From NCBI GenBank assembly GCA_005222975.1, contig NJBI01000037.1, forward strand, positions 1 to 35,675: a stretch of 35,675 nucleotides of DNA, read 5' to 3'. The position numbers and the translations under genes are program-made. How positions within the stretch are numbered: position 1 is the first letter of the stretch; the number at the start of each line of letters is the position of its first letter. Shown here one piece after another: positions 15,445-25,142 of this stretch. The notes under the pieces are model-generated. The model was not told where the DNA came from. It was given only the letters and a program-made list of their open reading frames with translations, and made no database searches. The DNA comes from Promethearchaeota archaeon Loki_b31 (GTDB lineage: Archaea; Asgardarchaeota; Lokiarchaeia; Sigyniarchaeales; SOKP01).

Positions 15445-16581
15445 ATGGTTAAAAAAGGCAAGTTCAAATTACTCTCCTTTTTAATTGAGAATCAATTAAT
15501 TTATTATAAAAGTTTAAACAAAAATAAAAGATTAGTAGCTTTTTCAATTATAGAGACTAATAATCTACTAAAAACAATTCCAATTCTTAATGATTTCCTT
15601 AAAAAAAGGTTTCTGCTTTATTATTCAATTCAGATTAATATCCCTAAAAAAAGAAGAAAATTAATTTTATTAAATTTTATTGGTAATGATAAAAATAGAA
15701 TTGTAAAATTTTTTAGTTTAATTTGTCAACAAATAAGTGAATGCGATAAATCTGCTAAGTTTTTGAAAAATCGTTATTTAAAAAGACAATTTTTACATGT
15801 TATTTCAAATAAGATTAATGTAGATATTAACACTATGAAATTAGGAGATTCTTTAATATTAAAACATGATGAAGATTTGCAGTTTTTACGTTTTTATCAA
15901 ATAAATTGCCCTTTTATTGAAAATAAAAGCGTTTCTTTGCATAATTTACTAAAATCACTCAATAATTTTAACCGGAAAGGATTTTTGATCTTTAATATAA
16001 AGGTTAATAACAAAGAAGAGCTCATATATCACACTTATTTTATCGACATCAAATATGAACAAAATAATCATTCACTGGACATCGAAAAGGAAGTTAATTC
16101 TCTGTTTAATTGTGAACTATTTAAAAATGTAGAATTAAATTTGAAACTCCTTTACTGTATATTATGGAGGACTAACATTTCTGAGATTTATTACAATTTA
16201 GAAAACGGAGTTAATCTATTTTTATCTTTAAGCCAATTCAATCATCAAAAGTTATCAAAGTTCAATAATCAGTTTGAAAAGGCTTTGCAATTGAATCAAA
16301 TTAATTTTCACAGATTGAATCGAAATCTTTTATTGATTGAAGATAAAATTCTATTTTTAATTTTTAAAGATTTTCATCGCGAAGATATTTTGAGACTTTT
16401 AGAAAAATTCTATTCAAGATACTTTATAATTATTTTAATTTTAAATCAGGATGAGTATAAAAAGTTACTAGATGTTAATAAAATAAAGTTCTTGGAGAAT
16501 CTAAAAACTTTGAACTATATGGATTTTGTAAAACTTAATTTTTCAGTTTTGAAAAATGAAAATGCATTAAAAAATTCCTAA
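15445..16581 (+). CDS. Hypothetical protein, 378 residues
   Basis: Not recognised. It is rich in Leu, Ile, Asn, Lys and Phe, and predicted mostly alpha/beta by eye. No transmembrane helix, signal peptide, cysteine motif or nucleotide-binding loop was seen. It has repeated FNxxK/NFN-type segments and a C-terminal block [24 protein letters not shown] that looks like a folded strand-helix unit. Its stop overlaps the convergent uL23 gene by 15 nt. The Asn/Lys-rich style resembles the pilus ATPase at 18779, so an accessory role there is possible but unproven. Confidence 0.6.
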   Translation: MVKKGKFKLLSFLIENQLIYYKSLNKNKRLVAFSIIETNNLLKTIPILNDFLKKRFLLYYSIQINIPKKRRKLILLNFIGNDKNRIVKFFSLICQQISECDKSAKFLKNRYLKRQFLHVISNKINVDINTMKLGDSLILKHDEDLQFLRFYQINCPFIENKSVSLHNLLKSLNNFNRKGFLIFNIKVNNKEELIYHTYFIDIKYEQNNHSLDIEKEVNSLFNCELFKNVELNLKLLYCILWRTNISEIYYNLENGVNLFLSLSQFNHQKLSKFNNQFEKALQLNQINFHRLNRNLLLIEDKILFLIFKDFHREDILRLLEKFYSRYFIIILILNQDEYKKLLDVNKIKFLENLKTLNYMDFVKLNFSVLKNENALKNS

Positions 16582-16830
16582 ATCAATAGCAATATCTTGA
16601 GCAGAATAATCTGAGCGTAGTTTAATTAAGGCTTTTTTTTCTCCTCGAGGAGTAATTATTGTATTAACCTTAATCACTTTTACATTATGAATTTTTTCTA
16701 TAGCTTGTTTAATTTGACTTTTATTAGCTCTTTTATGAACAATAAAAACCAATTTATTTTCTCTCTCAATTAGATCAAATGTCTTTTCTGTTATTAAAGG
16801 TCTTTGAATAATTTTATAATATCTTTCCAT
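16567..16830 (-). CDS. rpl23: Ribosomal protein uL23
   Basis: An 87-residue large-subunit protein that binds 23S rRNA at the peptide exit tunnel and contacts SRP. The start is typical, [19 protein letters not shown], followed by [22 protein letters not shown] and [22 protein letters not shown]. Length is right for archaea. It starts one base after the uL4 stop, third in the uL3-uL4-uL23 run. The usual next gene, uL2, is absent: a convergent unknown gene overlaps its end. Confidence 0.95.
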   Translation of the reverse strand: MERYYKIIQRPLITEKTFDLIERENKLVFIVHKRANKSQIKQAIEKIHNVKVIKVNTIITPRGEKKALIKLRSDYSAQDIAIDLGIF

Positions 16831-16831
16831 T

Positions 16832-17620
16832 TTAAATTAACGCCTCATAATTCTTTAAATCATTAAAAGCAGATTGAGCCCATAGAATTAATCGTCCTGA
16901 CAGCCCTCCTGGTGCTAAATTGGCGATTGACAAATTTTCAAACTTAATAACATCCACTCCCGGAATATTTCTTGAAGCCTTTACTATTCCGAAATCGTCT
17001 TTTATAACAACTAAAATGCTTTTTTTATTTTTGTATTTACGTCCTCTTCTTTTCCCTTTTCCGGCTCTAATTTTTTTGCCTTCTTTTACCTTAACCAGTT
17101 CATCTTCCAAACCTAATTCAGAGAGGATTGAATACATTAATTTCGTTTTTTTAACAGTTTGAATTTTATCATCAATTACTAATGGTATTTCTGGGACTTT
17201 GTTAATGAGATGACCTCGATTTTTAACCCAATCTAAATCGCCAGAAGCAGAAATCGCGGAAATTAATGATAATTTGTTTACCTTTTTATTTATTTTTTTC
17301 TTAACAATTTTTTCTGTTTTAATAGGGTGTGCCCTTCTTCCGCCTTTTGCAAAAGGAACCCTCCCAACATTCCGAGCTGTGGGGAATCCTGAACCTTTTA
17401 TTCGTGGAGCTCTTGAAATTCCATGTCCTGTGCCCCAACCCTTAGCTGTATTTCTTAACCCTGCTCTCTTATTTCTACCTTGAACTTGTTTATTTTTACT
17501 GAAAGAAATTTCACTTGCTTTACGAATTAGATCTTTTCTAGGTTTTATACTAAATATTCTTGGCATGTCAACTAAAATTTTTTTTTTACCATCTAAATCA
17601 TAAACATTAACTTTCTCCAT
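16832..17620 (-). CDS. rpl4: Ribosomal protein uL4
   Basis: A 262-residue archaeal uL4, a large-subunit core protein with a long loop into the exit tunnel. The loop shows the family signature [16 protein letters not shown] and [14 protein letters not shown]. The globular part includes [19 protein letters not shown], and the C-terminal [21 protein letters not shown] is typical. It lies 7 nt after the uL3 stop, as in a single operon. Confidence 0.96.
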   Translation of the reverse strand: MEKVNVYDLDGKKKILVDMPRIFSIKPRKDLIRKASEISFSKNKQVQGRNKRAGLRNTAKGWGTGHGISRAPRIKGSGFPTARNVGRVPFAKGGRRAHPIKTEKIVKKKINKKVNKLSLISAISASGDLDWVKNRGHLINKVPEIPLVIDDKIQTVKKTKLMYSILSELGLEDELVKVKEGKKIRAGKGKRRGRKYKNKKSILVVIKDDFGIVKASRNIPGVDVIKFENLSIANLAPGGLSGRLILWAQSAFNDLKNYEALI

Positions 17621-17627
17621 AAAATCA

Positions 17628-18647
17628 CTATTTTCTTTGTTGACTTTCTCTACTAATAAATGTTATTTCTGGTGATTTAACCATAAACGATTTTACTGGT
17701 CTTATTGTTTTTCTTATCCTAATTAACCGATTTTTTGGTCCCGGTATGGACCCTAACACAAGAAGATAATCACCGTTAACTTTGCCATATCTAATAAAAC
17801 CGCCCTTAGGGTTTATTTCTTCTTCATTTTCTCCAATGACCATAATTCTTTTATGATATTCCGTTCTTTGATGATAACCCATTTGCCCAGGGCGCGGAAC
17901 TGTATAAAGAACTCGTGCCGGATGCCAAGGACCTATACACGCTACAGCTCTTCTAACTTTACTATTTTTTCGGGTTAGGATTTTCACGCCATATCTTTTA
18001 ACGGGTCCTTGAAATCCTTTTCCTTTTGTAACAGCTAACATATCGACTAATTCGCCTTCAATTAAAACATCCCGTGCCTTAATTTCTTTACCTAGATGTT
18101 CTAAAGCAAAATTAAATTCATCTATTGGGGATCCAATAGAGTTCAACTTAATTTCAATAATATCGGGCTTTTTTCTTGGTAAAGATGTAAGATGTGGTTG
18201 AGTTTGAAAAATCCCTCTAATATCACTTGTATTATTTAAGGCTTTAGAGAGTTTTTTTTTAATTTCATCATAATTGTATTTTTCGAAATTCGGAATGTTA
18301 ATTTTGCGATTAAGATAATTATTTAATTCAGTAGAAAAAATATCTCCCTCAATATATTTTCCATACTCATCTTCATTATAAATTCTAATTCCAATGAGGA
18401 TTAAAGGAGGAACTTCAATAACAGTAACTGGTTTCATCAATTCTTTTCCATAATAAGGACTATTTTTTTGATCTTCAATATATGTAATATGAGTCATACC
18501 TGCTTTGAAACCAGCAAACCCTAAAAATATAACATTTTTGGATGTATCTAACCAGTGTCTTACCCTACCTTTAGCAGATGTGGCTCTTTTTCTAGGAAGA
18601 AACGCTAATGAACCGTGTCTTGGAGCATGTTTTTTGCGGTGACCCAT
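17628..18647 (-). CDS. rpl3: Ribosomal protein uL3
   Basis: A 339-residue archaeal uL3, which reaches towards the peptidyl transferase centre. It opens with MGHRKKHAPRHGSLAFLPRKRA. AVTKGKGFQGPVKRYGVKI is the family signature in the middle, and GQMGYHQRTEYHKRIM follows. The histidine methylated in some eukaryotes lies in the GYHQRTEYHKRI region. It is the first gene of the three-gene ribosomal run. The 131 bp before it separate it from the divergent pilus ATPase gene and should hold both promoters. Confidence 0.97.
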   Translation of the reverse strand: MGHRKKHAPRHGSLAFLPRKRATSAKGRVRHWLDTSKNVIFLGFAGFKAGMTHITYIEDQKNSPYYGKELMKPVTVIEVPPLILIGIRIYNEDEYGKYIEGDIFSTELNNYLNRKINIPNFEKYNYDEIKKKLSKALNNTSDIRGIFQTQPHLTSLPRKKPDIIEIKLNSIGSPIDEFNFALEHLGKEIKARDVLIEGELVDMLAVTKGKGFQGPVKRYGVKILTRKNSKVRRAVACIGPWHPARVLYTVPRPGQMGYHQRTEYHKRIMVIGENEEEINPKGGFIRYGKVNGDYLLVLGSIPGPKNRLIRIRKTIRPVKSFMVKSPEITFISRESQQRK

Positions 18648-18778
18648 ATGTAATCACTTATGACTTTAAAACTCTAAATTATTTAAAATAAAAAAAGTTT
18701 TGCATTCAATCATAACATTTAAATCCCATAAATTAAAAAAAGGGCTTTTTAAATTTATGTTATAAAAAATATAGATAG

Positions 18779-20965
18779 ATGACATTAAAATTTGAAAATT
18801 TAAGTTATATACAAGTAAAAGATACTTTAAGCAGCAAAGAAGAGAAAATTTTAGTTATTGATTGTTCTGAGTGTTCAGGGGCACTAGAGACTCTATTTCA
18901 AAATGGAAAATGTATATTATGTGTTCTAAAAAATTTATATTTAAATAGAAAAAAAGTTTTTATAAATTTAACAACAAAAAGCCATGATCCATTAATCGAA
19001 CGCGATCAAATTTCATTATTTTTGAAATATTTTAAAAGAATAAGCTATATTAAAAAAATTTGGAGAAAAATTGAGAGTATAGGAAAAAAGAAATGTATGT
19101 ATCAAGAATTTAATTGTAAAATCACAGCTTTATCTGCTAAATTTCTCTCTTTTAGTAATGATCTTATCTTAAATCCACTTTATGTTTTCAATTTTATTTC
19201 TGGAAAAATTAATGAACTTAAAGATCACGAATTTTTTAATATAGAGTGTCAAAATTGCTCTAAAAAGGTATTAGTTTTACTGGAAGCTCTCTTAAATACC
19301 CTAAATGAACTGAAAATCATTCAAAGTTATAAAAGATTTCTTAAAAGTAATAACAATTCCAAAGATTTAAACAAATTTTACGAAGAATTCTTTTTCAAAA
19401 AATCGTTATTTTTTGAGGAAAAAAAAAGTTTTGACAAAGCTTTAATAGTTTCTACTGGTGATTTATTTGAAAAATATAAAACGGGAGATAATCAAATATT
19501 TCAAATTTCTATCTATAATATTGCTAATGAATATGAAAAAAAATATACTGTACAATATTCATTTGAATCCGTAGTTGATGAAAACTATTTTAAAAAGGTT
19601 GTACAAGATGTCAAAAACAATTTAAAACTCCTCGATATTAATAAAATCACTCCGTTAGAAAATTTAATAAATATATACAAAAAAGAAGCTTTAATTTATT
19701 TAGATTCAAAATATAAGTTTCCATTAATCGAAAGGGAGAGAATTGCGTACATCGCTGCCTTACGTAAATTAAACCTAGAAAAGATTTTTCCTCTATTAAT
19801 TGACGATTTTATTGAAGAAGTTTTTTTAGATTCTCCAAATGATAAGATATATATAAATCATCAGAAATTTGGACGTTGTAGAACAGATATTAAATTTGGA
19901 TTAAAGGAAATTGAACGATTAAAAACATTTTTAAGAATATATAGTGGAAAGAGACTTGACTATTCCAATCCAAGTATTAAAGTAGTAATAAAGAATAAAT
20001 ATTTTTATTGCAGGTTTGCGATCGATGTTGAACCAATTCAGTTAAATCATTTCGCGTTAGATATAAGAAAGTTAAATAAAAACATATTAACTGTTCAAGA
20101 TTTACTGAAAAACGGAACCCTTAATCCCGCAATAGCCGCATTTTTATATTTATCGCTTATAAGAAGAGTGAATATTACGGTTACTGGTGAAACTGATACT
20201 GGAAAAACAACATTAATAAATGCATTAGATTTATTAACACCAAAAGAATTTCGAAAAATATATGTAGAAAATGTAATTGAATCATTAAACCAATCAAAAT
20301 ACGAAAAACATCAACTAAAATATAAAGTTGATTCACTCCAAGTAGGATTAAACCATAAACTTTCAAAACAAAATCAAATTAGGAATTTATTACATCGTAC
20401 GCCTGATATTATTTATTTAGGAGAAATTCTAACTAAAGAGGAAGCGGAGGCAATGTTTCATTGTTTAGCCGCGGGGTTAAAGGGATTTCAAACGATTCAT
20501 TCTAACGACATTGCTTCTTTCATAAATAGAATAATTCATCATTTCAAAATTCATATTTCGTGTTTAAGAGATTTAGGTCTTTTAGTTTTCATGAAAAAAA
20601 ATCGAGAAAAAAGATTTGTTGATTCAATTTCGGAAATAAATAATAATATTGAAGATAATGAAGAAATTTATCAAACCCTTTTCAAATTCAATCCTCAAAA
20701 AAAAAACTGGGCGAACCTAATAAATTTATTTAATTCAAATATTATCTGTAAGCTAAGAAAATACGAAGATATTAGTAAAGAAAAATTTCAAGTATTATTT
20801 AATCTTTATAAAGACATGTTTAATACTCTTCAAAAAATTGATAAACTATCAATTAATAAATTAATTAAGTTTTTTGATCAAGTTTCTTTTCATTCTTCTG
20901 ATAATCTAGAGAATCTTTGTTTATTTTGGGAAAATTGGAAAAACTCATGTAGTTTAAATTTATAA
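18779..20965 (+). CDS. Type IV pilus/Tad secretion ATPase with N-terminal cysteine region
   Basis: A 728-residue hexameric motor of the VirB11/TadA/GspE family that powers pilus assembly. Walker A GETDTGKTTLINAL is at about 470-483; the Walker B region DIIYLGEI is near 543, with the HSNDIASFINRI sensor following. An aspartate box is suggested by the acidic cluster before Walker B. The N-terminal ~170 residues are unusual for the family: IDCSECSG and GKCILC make a four-cysteine zinc-ribbon-like pattern, and ECQNCSKK adds another pair. The C-terminal ~110 residues after the core are helical and unassigned. It is first of three genes, followed 16 nt later by 20982 and then the TadC-like gene. 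Confidence 0.85.
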   Translation: MTLKFENLSYIQVKDTLSSKEEKILVIDCSECSGALETLFQNGKCILCVLKNLYLNRKKVFINLTTKSHDPLIERDQISLFLKYFKRISYIKKIWRKIESIGKKKCMYQEFNCKITALSAKFLSFSNDLILNPLYVFNFISGKINELKDHEFFNIECQNCSKKVLVLLEALLNTLNELKIIQSYKRFLKSNNNSKDLNKFYEEFFFKKSLFFEEKKSFDKALIVSTGDLFEKYKTGDNQIFQISIYNIANEYEKKYTVQYSFESVVDENYFKKVVQDVKNNLKLLDINKITPLENLINIYKKEALIYLDSKYKFPLIERERIAYIAALRKLNLEKIFPLLIDDFIEEVFLDSPNDKIYINHQKFGRCRTDIKFGLKEIERLKTFLRIYSGKRLDYSNPSIKVVIKNKYFYCRFAIDVEPIQLNHFALDIRKLNKNILTVQDLLKNGTLNPAIAAFLYLSLIRRVNITVTGETDTGKTTLINALDLLTPKEFRKIYVENVIESLNQSKYEKHQLKYKVDSLQVGLNHKLSKQNQIRNLLHRTPDIIYLGEILTKEEAEAMFHCLAAGLKGFQTIHSNDIASFINRIIHHFKIHISCLRDLGLLVFMKKNREKRFVDSISEINNNIEDNEEIYQTLFKFNPQKKNWANLINLFNSNIICKLRKYEDISKEKFQVLFNLYKDMFNTLQKIDKLSINKLIKFFDQVSFHSSDNLENLCLFWENWKNSCSLNL

Positions 20966-20981
20966 ATTATTAAAATCATAT

Positions 20982-21395
20982 ATGACAAATCTGTTAGAAA
21001 AGGCATTATTAACGGGTTTTGGAATTTTAGTTTTAACTATTTTTCTATCAATGATTAATCCATTTATTGTACAAATTTCTGAATTTAATGGAACGATAGA
21101 AAATGACATTATAGCCTATGAAAATTTCTTTAATGAGGTAGATATAGCTGTTAAATTCATCATTGAGAATCCAGATGCGATTTATTTAAGAGAAATTGAT
21201 TACCCTAAAAATTTGAATGTTACATTTAATGATTTTTATGTTAAATACGATTTTTTAATTGAAAATAAATTAAATTATAAAATTTATGAATATAATAAAC
21301 CTTTCATCAATATTTTTTACAGAAATTTATCTACAACGACTTTTATATTAAATGTTTCATGTTTTCAAAATTTTATTGCTGTATATTTTAATTAA
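20982..21395 (+). CDS. One-helix membrane protein of the pilus cluster (pseudopilin-like)
   Basis: A 137-residue protein with one N-terminal hydrophobic helix (residues about 8-30, LLTGFGILVLTIFLSMINPFIV) and an extracellular domain (~105 residues) with no clear family. It sits between the ATPase and TadC-like genes, 16 and 9 nt from them, so it belongs to the same apparatus. A short N-terminus and the helix-then-globular layout resemble a minor pilin or TadE/F-like subunit. No classic prepilin cleavage signal is visible (there is no G|xxxxE before the helix), so it may stay uncleaved as a membrane anchor. Confidence 0.6.
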   Translation: MTNLLEKALLTGFGILVLTIFLSMINPFIVQISEFNGTIENDIIAYENFFNEVDIAVKFIIENPDAIYLREIDYPKNLNVTFNDFYVKYDFLIENKLNYKIYEYNKPFINIFYRNLSTTTFILNVSCFQNFIAVYFN

Positions 21396-21404
21396 TTTTA
21401 AAAC

Positions 21405-22943
21405 ATGACTGATTCTATGGTAATAAACGATATATTAATCAGTTTCTGTCAGAAAATTCATCCTTATAACATCCCTTGTATAAAGTTCAAGGAATTGGAT
21501 TTTAGGTATAAATTAATATACAAAAAAGAATATAAAATTGACGAAAATGATATTAATAAAGCTAGTTTTATAATATTTCTAATATCTTTTATAGTCCTCT
21601 TTATTACTTCAATATTTATCACAAATTTTAGTCTAATAATGGTAACAATTTATTCTTTTATCTTAGCATTAATTTTTTCTTATACTTTTAATATTAGGTT
21701 TTATAAAGAGATTAAAAAGAAAGAGAAGCAAATAAATGCCTTATTGTATCTTGTTAAGATTTATTTTTCCTTAATTCAGAAATCATTAGGAGAAAACGCA
21801 GATTATTCCATCAATTTTATTAAGTTAATCAAAGAGTATAAACTTCCAATATCAAAAGATTTTGGAGAAATATTAAGTAAAATTCAACTGGGTCAAAATC
21901 CAGAAGCCTTGTTGTCTGAGATTATTACACCCTCAGAAGACTTTAATTCGTATTTAAAGGGCTTACTCTTATCAAATTTCAGTCATGATAACATTAGGAA
22001 TGGTTTTAGTGAAAATTCATTAGAAAAACAATTTAGAACATATCTGAGAGAAATTGAATCTAAATTAACTGTTCTATTCTTTATTGGCTTATTTTTCCCC
22101 TTAGGTTTATGTTTTTTAATCTTATTTCAAAGAATTAATTATTTTTTATTAATTTCTATTTTACCGCTCTTTTTCGTCTCTTTAAAATTTTTAAATAAAA
22201 AATTTTTAAAAAATGACTTTTTTTTGTTAGGATTAATAAACAATTACTCAAAGAAGGAGAAAACAAAATTTGATGAATTTATTTCTTTCCTTATTGGGTT
22301 TACTATGAATTTAAAGAGAAATATATCTCCTGAAATAGCATTTCTTAAATCATATTCCCAAAATAAACGACAATTTAAATTATTAGAAAAGCCGTTAAAA
22401 TCACAAATTTCCCAACTTTTAAACTTCTCTTGCTCATTTGACGAAATACTAGAAAATCTACATATTGAATTGAAATCGATACGATTTAAATTAATTTTGG
22501 ATGTTATAGGGAAGATTGTTGCTGAGAATGCTTATCTCTCTCATGAAAAGATAACAGATATCTTAAATGTAATATCAAATCACCAAAAACTCGAAAATCG
22601 GTTAGAAATAATAATACGGGGAGAAAGATTTAAAGTTTTATTGTTTTTATTTTTATTACCTATAATTATTGGAGGAATTGGAGGGTTAATTCCCTTATTT
22701 AATTTTGTGATTAGTAATGTTACTTTTAATCCTAGTTTCAACTTTGCTTCTTTATTCGATTTAATATTTACTTATGATTTTATTATTATATTTTTCTCCC
22801 TCTTATATTGTGTTTATGTATCCTCCTATTATTTTTTGAAAATAATAAACTATGAAAGAAGGAAAATCTTATTGGTTGTTTCTAATACATTATATGGGTT
22901 AGCATTTTTCTTCTCATGTATAAACATATTAAATTACATTTAA
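21405..22943 (+). CDS. TadC/PilC-like pilus assembly membrane protein
   Basis: A 512-residue polytopic membrane protein of the type II secretion F/TadC group. It should form the inner-membrane platform that the ATPase turns. Hydrophobic pairs are at residues about 50-95 (SFIIFLISFIVLFITSIFI, MVTIYSFILALIFSYTF), around 225-265, and in the C-terminal third (FKVLLFLFLLPIIIGGIGGLIP, FIIIFFSLLYCVYVSSYYFL, LLVVSNTLYGLAFFFSCIN). Two cytosolic helical domains, one after each first membrane pair, match the family's duplicated layout. It is third gene after the ATPase. Confidence 0.8.
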   Translation: MTDSMVINDILISFCQKIHPYNIPCIKFKELDFRYKLIYKKEYKIDENDINKASFIIFLISFIVLFITSIFITNFSLIMVTIYSFILALIFSYTFNIRFYKEIKKKEKQINALLYLVKIYFSLIQKSLGENADYSINFIKLIKEYKLPISKDFGEILSKIQLGQNPEALLSEIITPSEDFNSYLKGLLLSNFSHDNIRNGFSENSLEKQFRTYLREIESKLTVLFFIGLFFPLGLCFLILFQRINYFLLISILPLFFVSLKFLNKKFLKNDFFLLGLINNYSKKEKTKFDEFISFLIGFTMNLKRNISPEIAFLKSYSQNKRQFKLLEKPLKSQISQLLNFSCSFDEILENLHIELKSIRFKLILDVIGKIVAENAYLSHEKITDILNVISNHQKLENRLEIIIRGERFKVLLFLFLLPIIIGGIGGLIPLFNFVISNVTFNPSFNFASLFDLIFTYDFIIIFFSLLYCVYVSSYYFLKIINYERRKILLVVSNTLYGLAFFFSCINILNYI

Positions 22944-22961
22944 GAAAGAGTTAAATATTTC

Positions 22962-23264
22962 CTAACTAAATAAAAAAACATAAATTAATTCTATAAACAA
23001 AAAAATTCCAATAAAAACAACAAGTAATTTAGAATAAGACACCACGGTTTTAAAGAAAATAGTTTCAAATCCTTCACTAAAAGCAAAAACCTCTATTTCA
23101 TTTAAAATTTGAAAAAATGGCATCAAAAAAATAAAAAACAAGACTATAGAAATAAAAATTGTAATAGGCTCAGCAGATATAACAGAAAACGCAAAAATAA
23201 AAATAAAAAATGCCAATAACGAATAGAATTCAAATAGAATTAAATTTAACTCTGACATGTACAT
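22962..23264 (-). CDS. Small membrane protein, hypothetical
   Basis: A 100-residue, strongly hydrophobic protein with three likely membrane helices (LLAFFIFIFAFSVIS, ITIFISIVLFFIFLMPFF, LLVVFIGIFLFIELIYVFL) and little outside the membrane. It is opposite to and only 18 nt past the TadC-like gene, in convergent orientation. In such AT-rich DNA a hydrophobic frame can arise by chance, so its reality is uncertain. A partner of the pilus machinery is one guess. Confidence 0.45.
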   Translation of the reverse strand: MYMSELNLILFEFYSLLAFFIFIFAFSVISAEPITIFISIVLFFIFLMPFFQILNEIEVFAFSEGFETIFFKTVVSYSKLLVVFIGIFLFIELIYVFLFS

Positions 23265-23456
23265 TATTTATTAAAGAAAAAACTATTTAAATTTCTAAGA
23301 TTATAAAAAGTATTATAAATAAAAATAGAGAATTAGGAAGAATTTTATAATATATTATAATGTTAATAATTATTTTGAAATTATATTTTTATTAAAAAGA
23401 TTGCTATAAAATTACGAATTATTATAGAATTATATGAAAATGGGTAGATTAAAATT

Positions 23457-23945
23457 ATGAGAAATTTAAAATTGAAGGGATTAAAGTATAGTAATGGGAA
23501 ATACGACCTATTTAATGAACGGTTTGTATTTTTCCCTCCACAAATCATTAACATTTTATCATCAATTTATGGGGAAGGTGTAAAATCTTTATTAGTGTGG
23601 TTGGGTAAAAAGGTTGGTTGGGCATTAATTCAAAAGTGGGATGAAAATTTAAAATCTAAAACATTAAATGATCTAGTCAATCAATTTAGTAGTATACTAA
23701 GCAATCATGGTTGGGGTCGTTTTACACCCAAAAAAATTTCTGATAATTTAATTGTAATTGAGCTACATCATAACATTTCTAATGATTTAGATAGCAAATC
23801 AAAATATATCTGTTATTATATAACAGGATTATTAGCTGGCTTTGGCGAATATGCTCTATACAGAGTAAATGTTATAGAAAATAATTGTTGTATAGAAAAT
23901 CCTAGTTTTGGCTCATGTGAATTTAGAATTGAGAAAAGTATTTAA
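23457..23945 (+). CDS. V4R-domain protein
   Basis: A 162-residue protein with the V4R (4-vinyl reductase) fold. Evidence: the helix LIQKWDENLKSKTLNDLVNQFSS, the GWGRF turn, the C-x(n) strand YICYYITGLLAGFGEYALYR, and the closing ENNCCIENPSFGSCEFRIE, which is the cysteine-rich end of the family. V4R domains bind small hydrophobic ligands; the fold is shared with TRAPP subunit Bet3. That relation makes Asgard V4R proteins of interest, but no trafficking role can be read from this sequence. It stands alone at the edge of the pilus region, convergent with the acidic protein that follows. Confidence 0.7.
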   Translation: MRNLKLKGLKYSNGKYDLFNERFVFFPPQIINILSSIYGEGVKSLLVWLGKKVGWALIQKWDENLKSKTLNDLVNQFSSILSNHGWGRFTPKKISDNLIVIELHHNISNDLDSKSKYICYYITGLLAGFGEYALYRVNVIENNCCIENPSFGSCEFRIEKSI

Positions 23946-23954
23946 AGACATAAT

Positions 23955-24341
23955 TTACCAAGGGTCCCATTCTTCAGGGTTAAGTTCTTCACTTTCATTA
24001 TTTCCAATATTTTCCTCAGTTGGTTTAGCGGGCAATTTAAGATAATCATTATTTTCCTCAACTACTTGTTTTTGGGGTTCAATCTCGCTCGAAATTAAAC
24101 TTTCTGTTAGAATTATTTGATCTTCGCCAATTACAACATCTTTAAAAGCAGTGATTAAGGATAGAAAATTAAAAAATTCTTCTTTAGCCATTTCTACGAT
24201 TATTGACTCGTTATTTTTTAATAAAGTAAGTTTAATTGTCCGAACTTCACCACTAATTTCTACTGAAGTTAATTCTATACTTTCATTTTTATTTTTTAGC
24301 TGAATTTTCCACGACGTTTCTCTAGTTTTTTCAATTTCCAT
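23955..24341 (-). CDS. Acidic hypothetical protein with disordered C-terminus
   Basis: A 128-residue protein, not recognised. Residues 1-85 alternate strand-like segments (WKIQLKNKNESIELTSVEI, IKLTLLKNNESIIVEM) ending in FFNFLSLITAFKD, a possible compact beta/alpha domain. Residues ~86-128 are acidic and low-complexity (EENNDYLK, GNNESEELNPEEWDPW). The tryptophan-bearing tail EEWDPW could be a short linear motif. Convergent with the V4R gene, 9 nt away. No function is proposed. Confidence 0.6.
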   Translation of the reverse strand: MEIEKTRETSWKIQLKNKNESIELTSVEISGEVRTIKLTLLKNNESIIVEMAKEEFFNFLSLITAFKDVVIGEDQIILTESLISSEIEPQKQVVEENNDYLKLPAKPTEENIGNNESEELNPEEWDPW

Positions 24342-24475
24342 TCTTTAAATTACACTCTTAATATAATTAAAATTCAATAATTTAATAAAAATTAACTAAT
24401 TTAAAATTTTCTTTATAATTTTTTTCCTTTTTAACTAATAATACTAAAAAAGGGAACTCACTTTTTTCAAATTAT

Positions 24476-25138
24476 TCAACAAAGATAATTGAATATTAAA
24501 AAATTATATGAAAAAAAAATAAGGATAACGATTGGAGGTCTATATTGGGTTAAAAATTGAAATTTTTCTGTTTTATTATTATAAAATAGAATTAATGATT
24601 TTAGGAGATATTTTTCGCCAGTGGATTTATTGAGTTGTGAAAAATCTATAAATTTATAAAATATTTCAATAAATATTTTTTGTATTTTTGAGAAATTTTC
24701 ATTTTCAATAAAAAGCATCTCAAATACATTCATATTTGTTAAATTGTGTGTAATTAAATAACTAATTATTCCCATTATTAAATATAATAATAATAAAAAG
24801 GAAAAAAATTGAAGTATCCATTGAAAATTTAAATAATATATTGGATTAAAAAGAAACAGCATTGTTAATAACTTACCATCACTCCCCCCTATTATCTTTA
24901 AACAAAATAATATAAATGATAAAAAAAACGCTAAAAAAAGAAACCATATCTTAACTATCATAAAAATTATTATGTTATTATAAAAATGCAAAAATTCAAT
25001 AAAAATTAAGAAGCTACCTATTAAAAAAAACCCCGATAGAACTTTATTGGGTATGATTCTAAACCTGATATCTCGATACAAGCAATAAAATAAAACTATA
25101 TTTGAATAGAAAAAAAAAAAACACACATTTAAAATCAT
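24476..25138 (-). CDS. A24-family prepilin peptidase
   Basis: A 220-residue membrane aspartyl protease that cuts class III signal peptides from prepilins. The first catalytic aspartate is D23 in YRDIRFRIIPNKV, the family's DxxxRxIPN motif; the second is D87 in GGSDGK. Both are intact. Several hydrophobic stretches give about six membrane helices. It has a C-terminal extension (NKSTGEKYLLKSL.., ending in another helix). Likely substrate: the Flp-like pilin at 8702-8926. It starts 4 nt after the winged-helix stop and is the last gene of the orc1-wHTH-peptidase operon, which is unexpected company for a pilus gene. Confidence 0.85.
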   Translation of the reverse strand: MILNVCFFFFYSNIVLFYCLYRDIRFRIIPNKVLSGFFLIGSFLIFIEFLHFYNNIIIFMIVKIWFLFLAFFLSFILFCLKIIGGSDGKLLTMLFLFNPIYYLNFQWILQFFSFLLLLYLIMGIISYLITHNLTNMNVFEMLFIENENFSKIQKIFIEIFYKFIDFSQLNKSTGEKYLLKSLILFYNNKTEKFQFLTQYRPPIVILIFFSYNFLIFNYLC

Positions 25139-25142
25139 TTGT

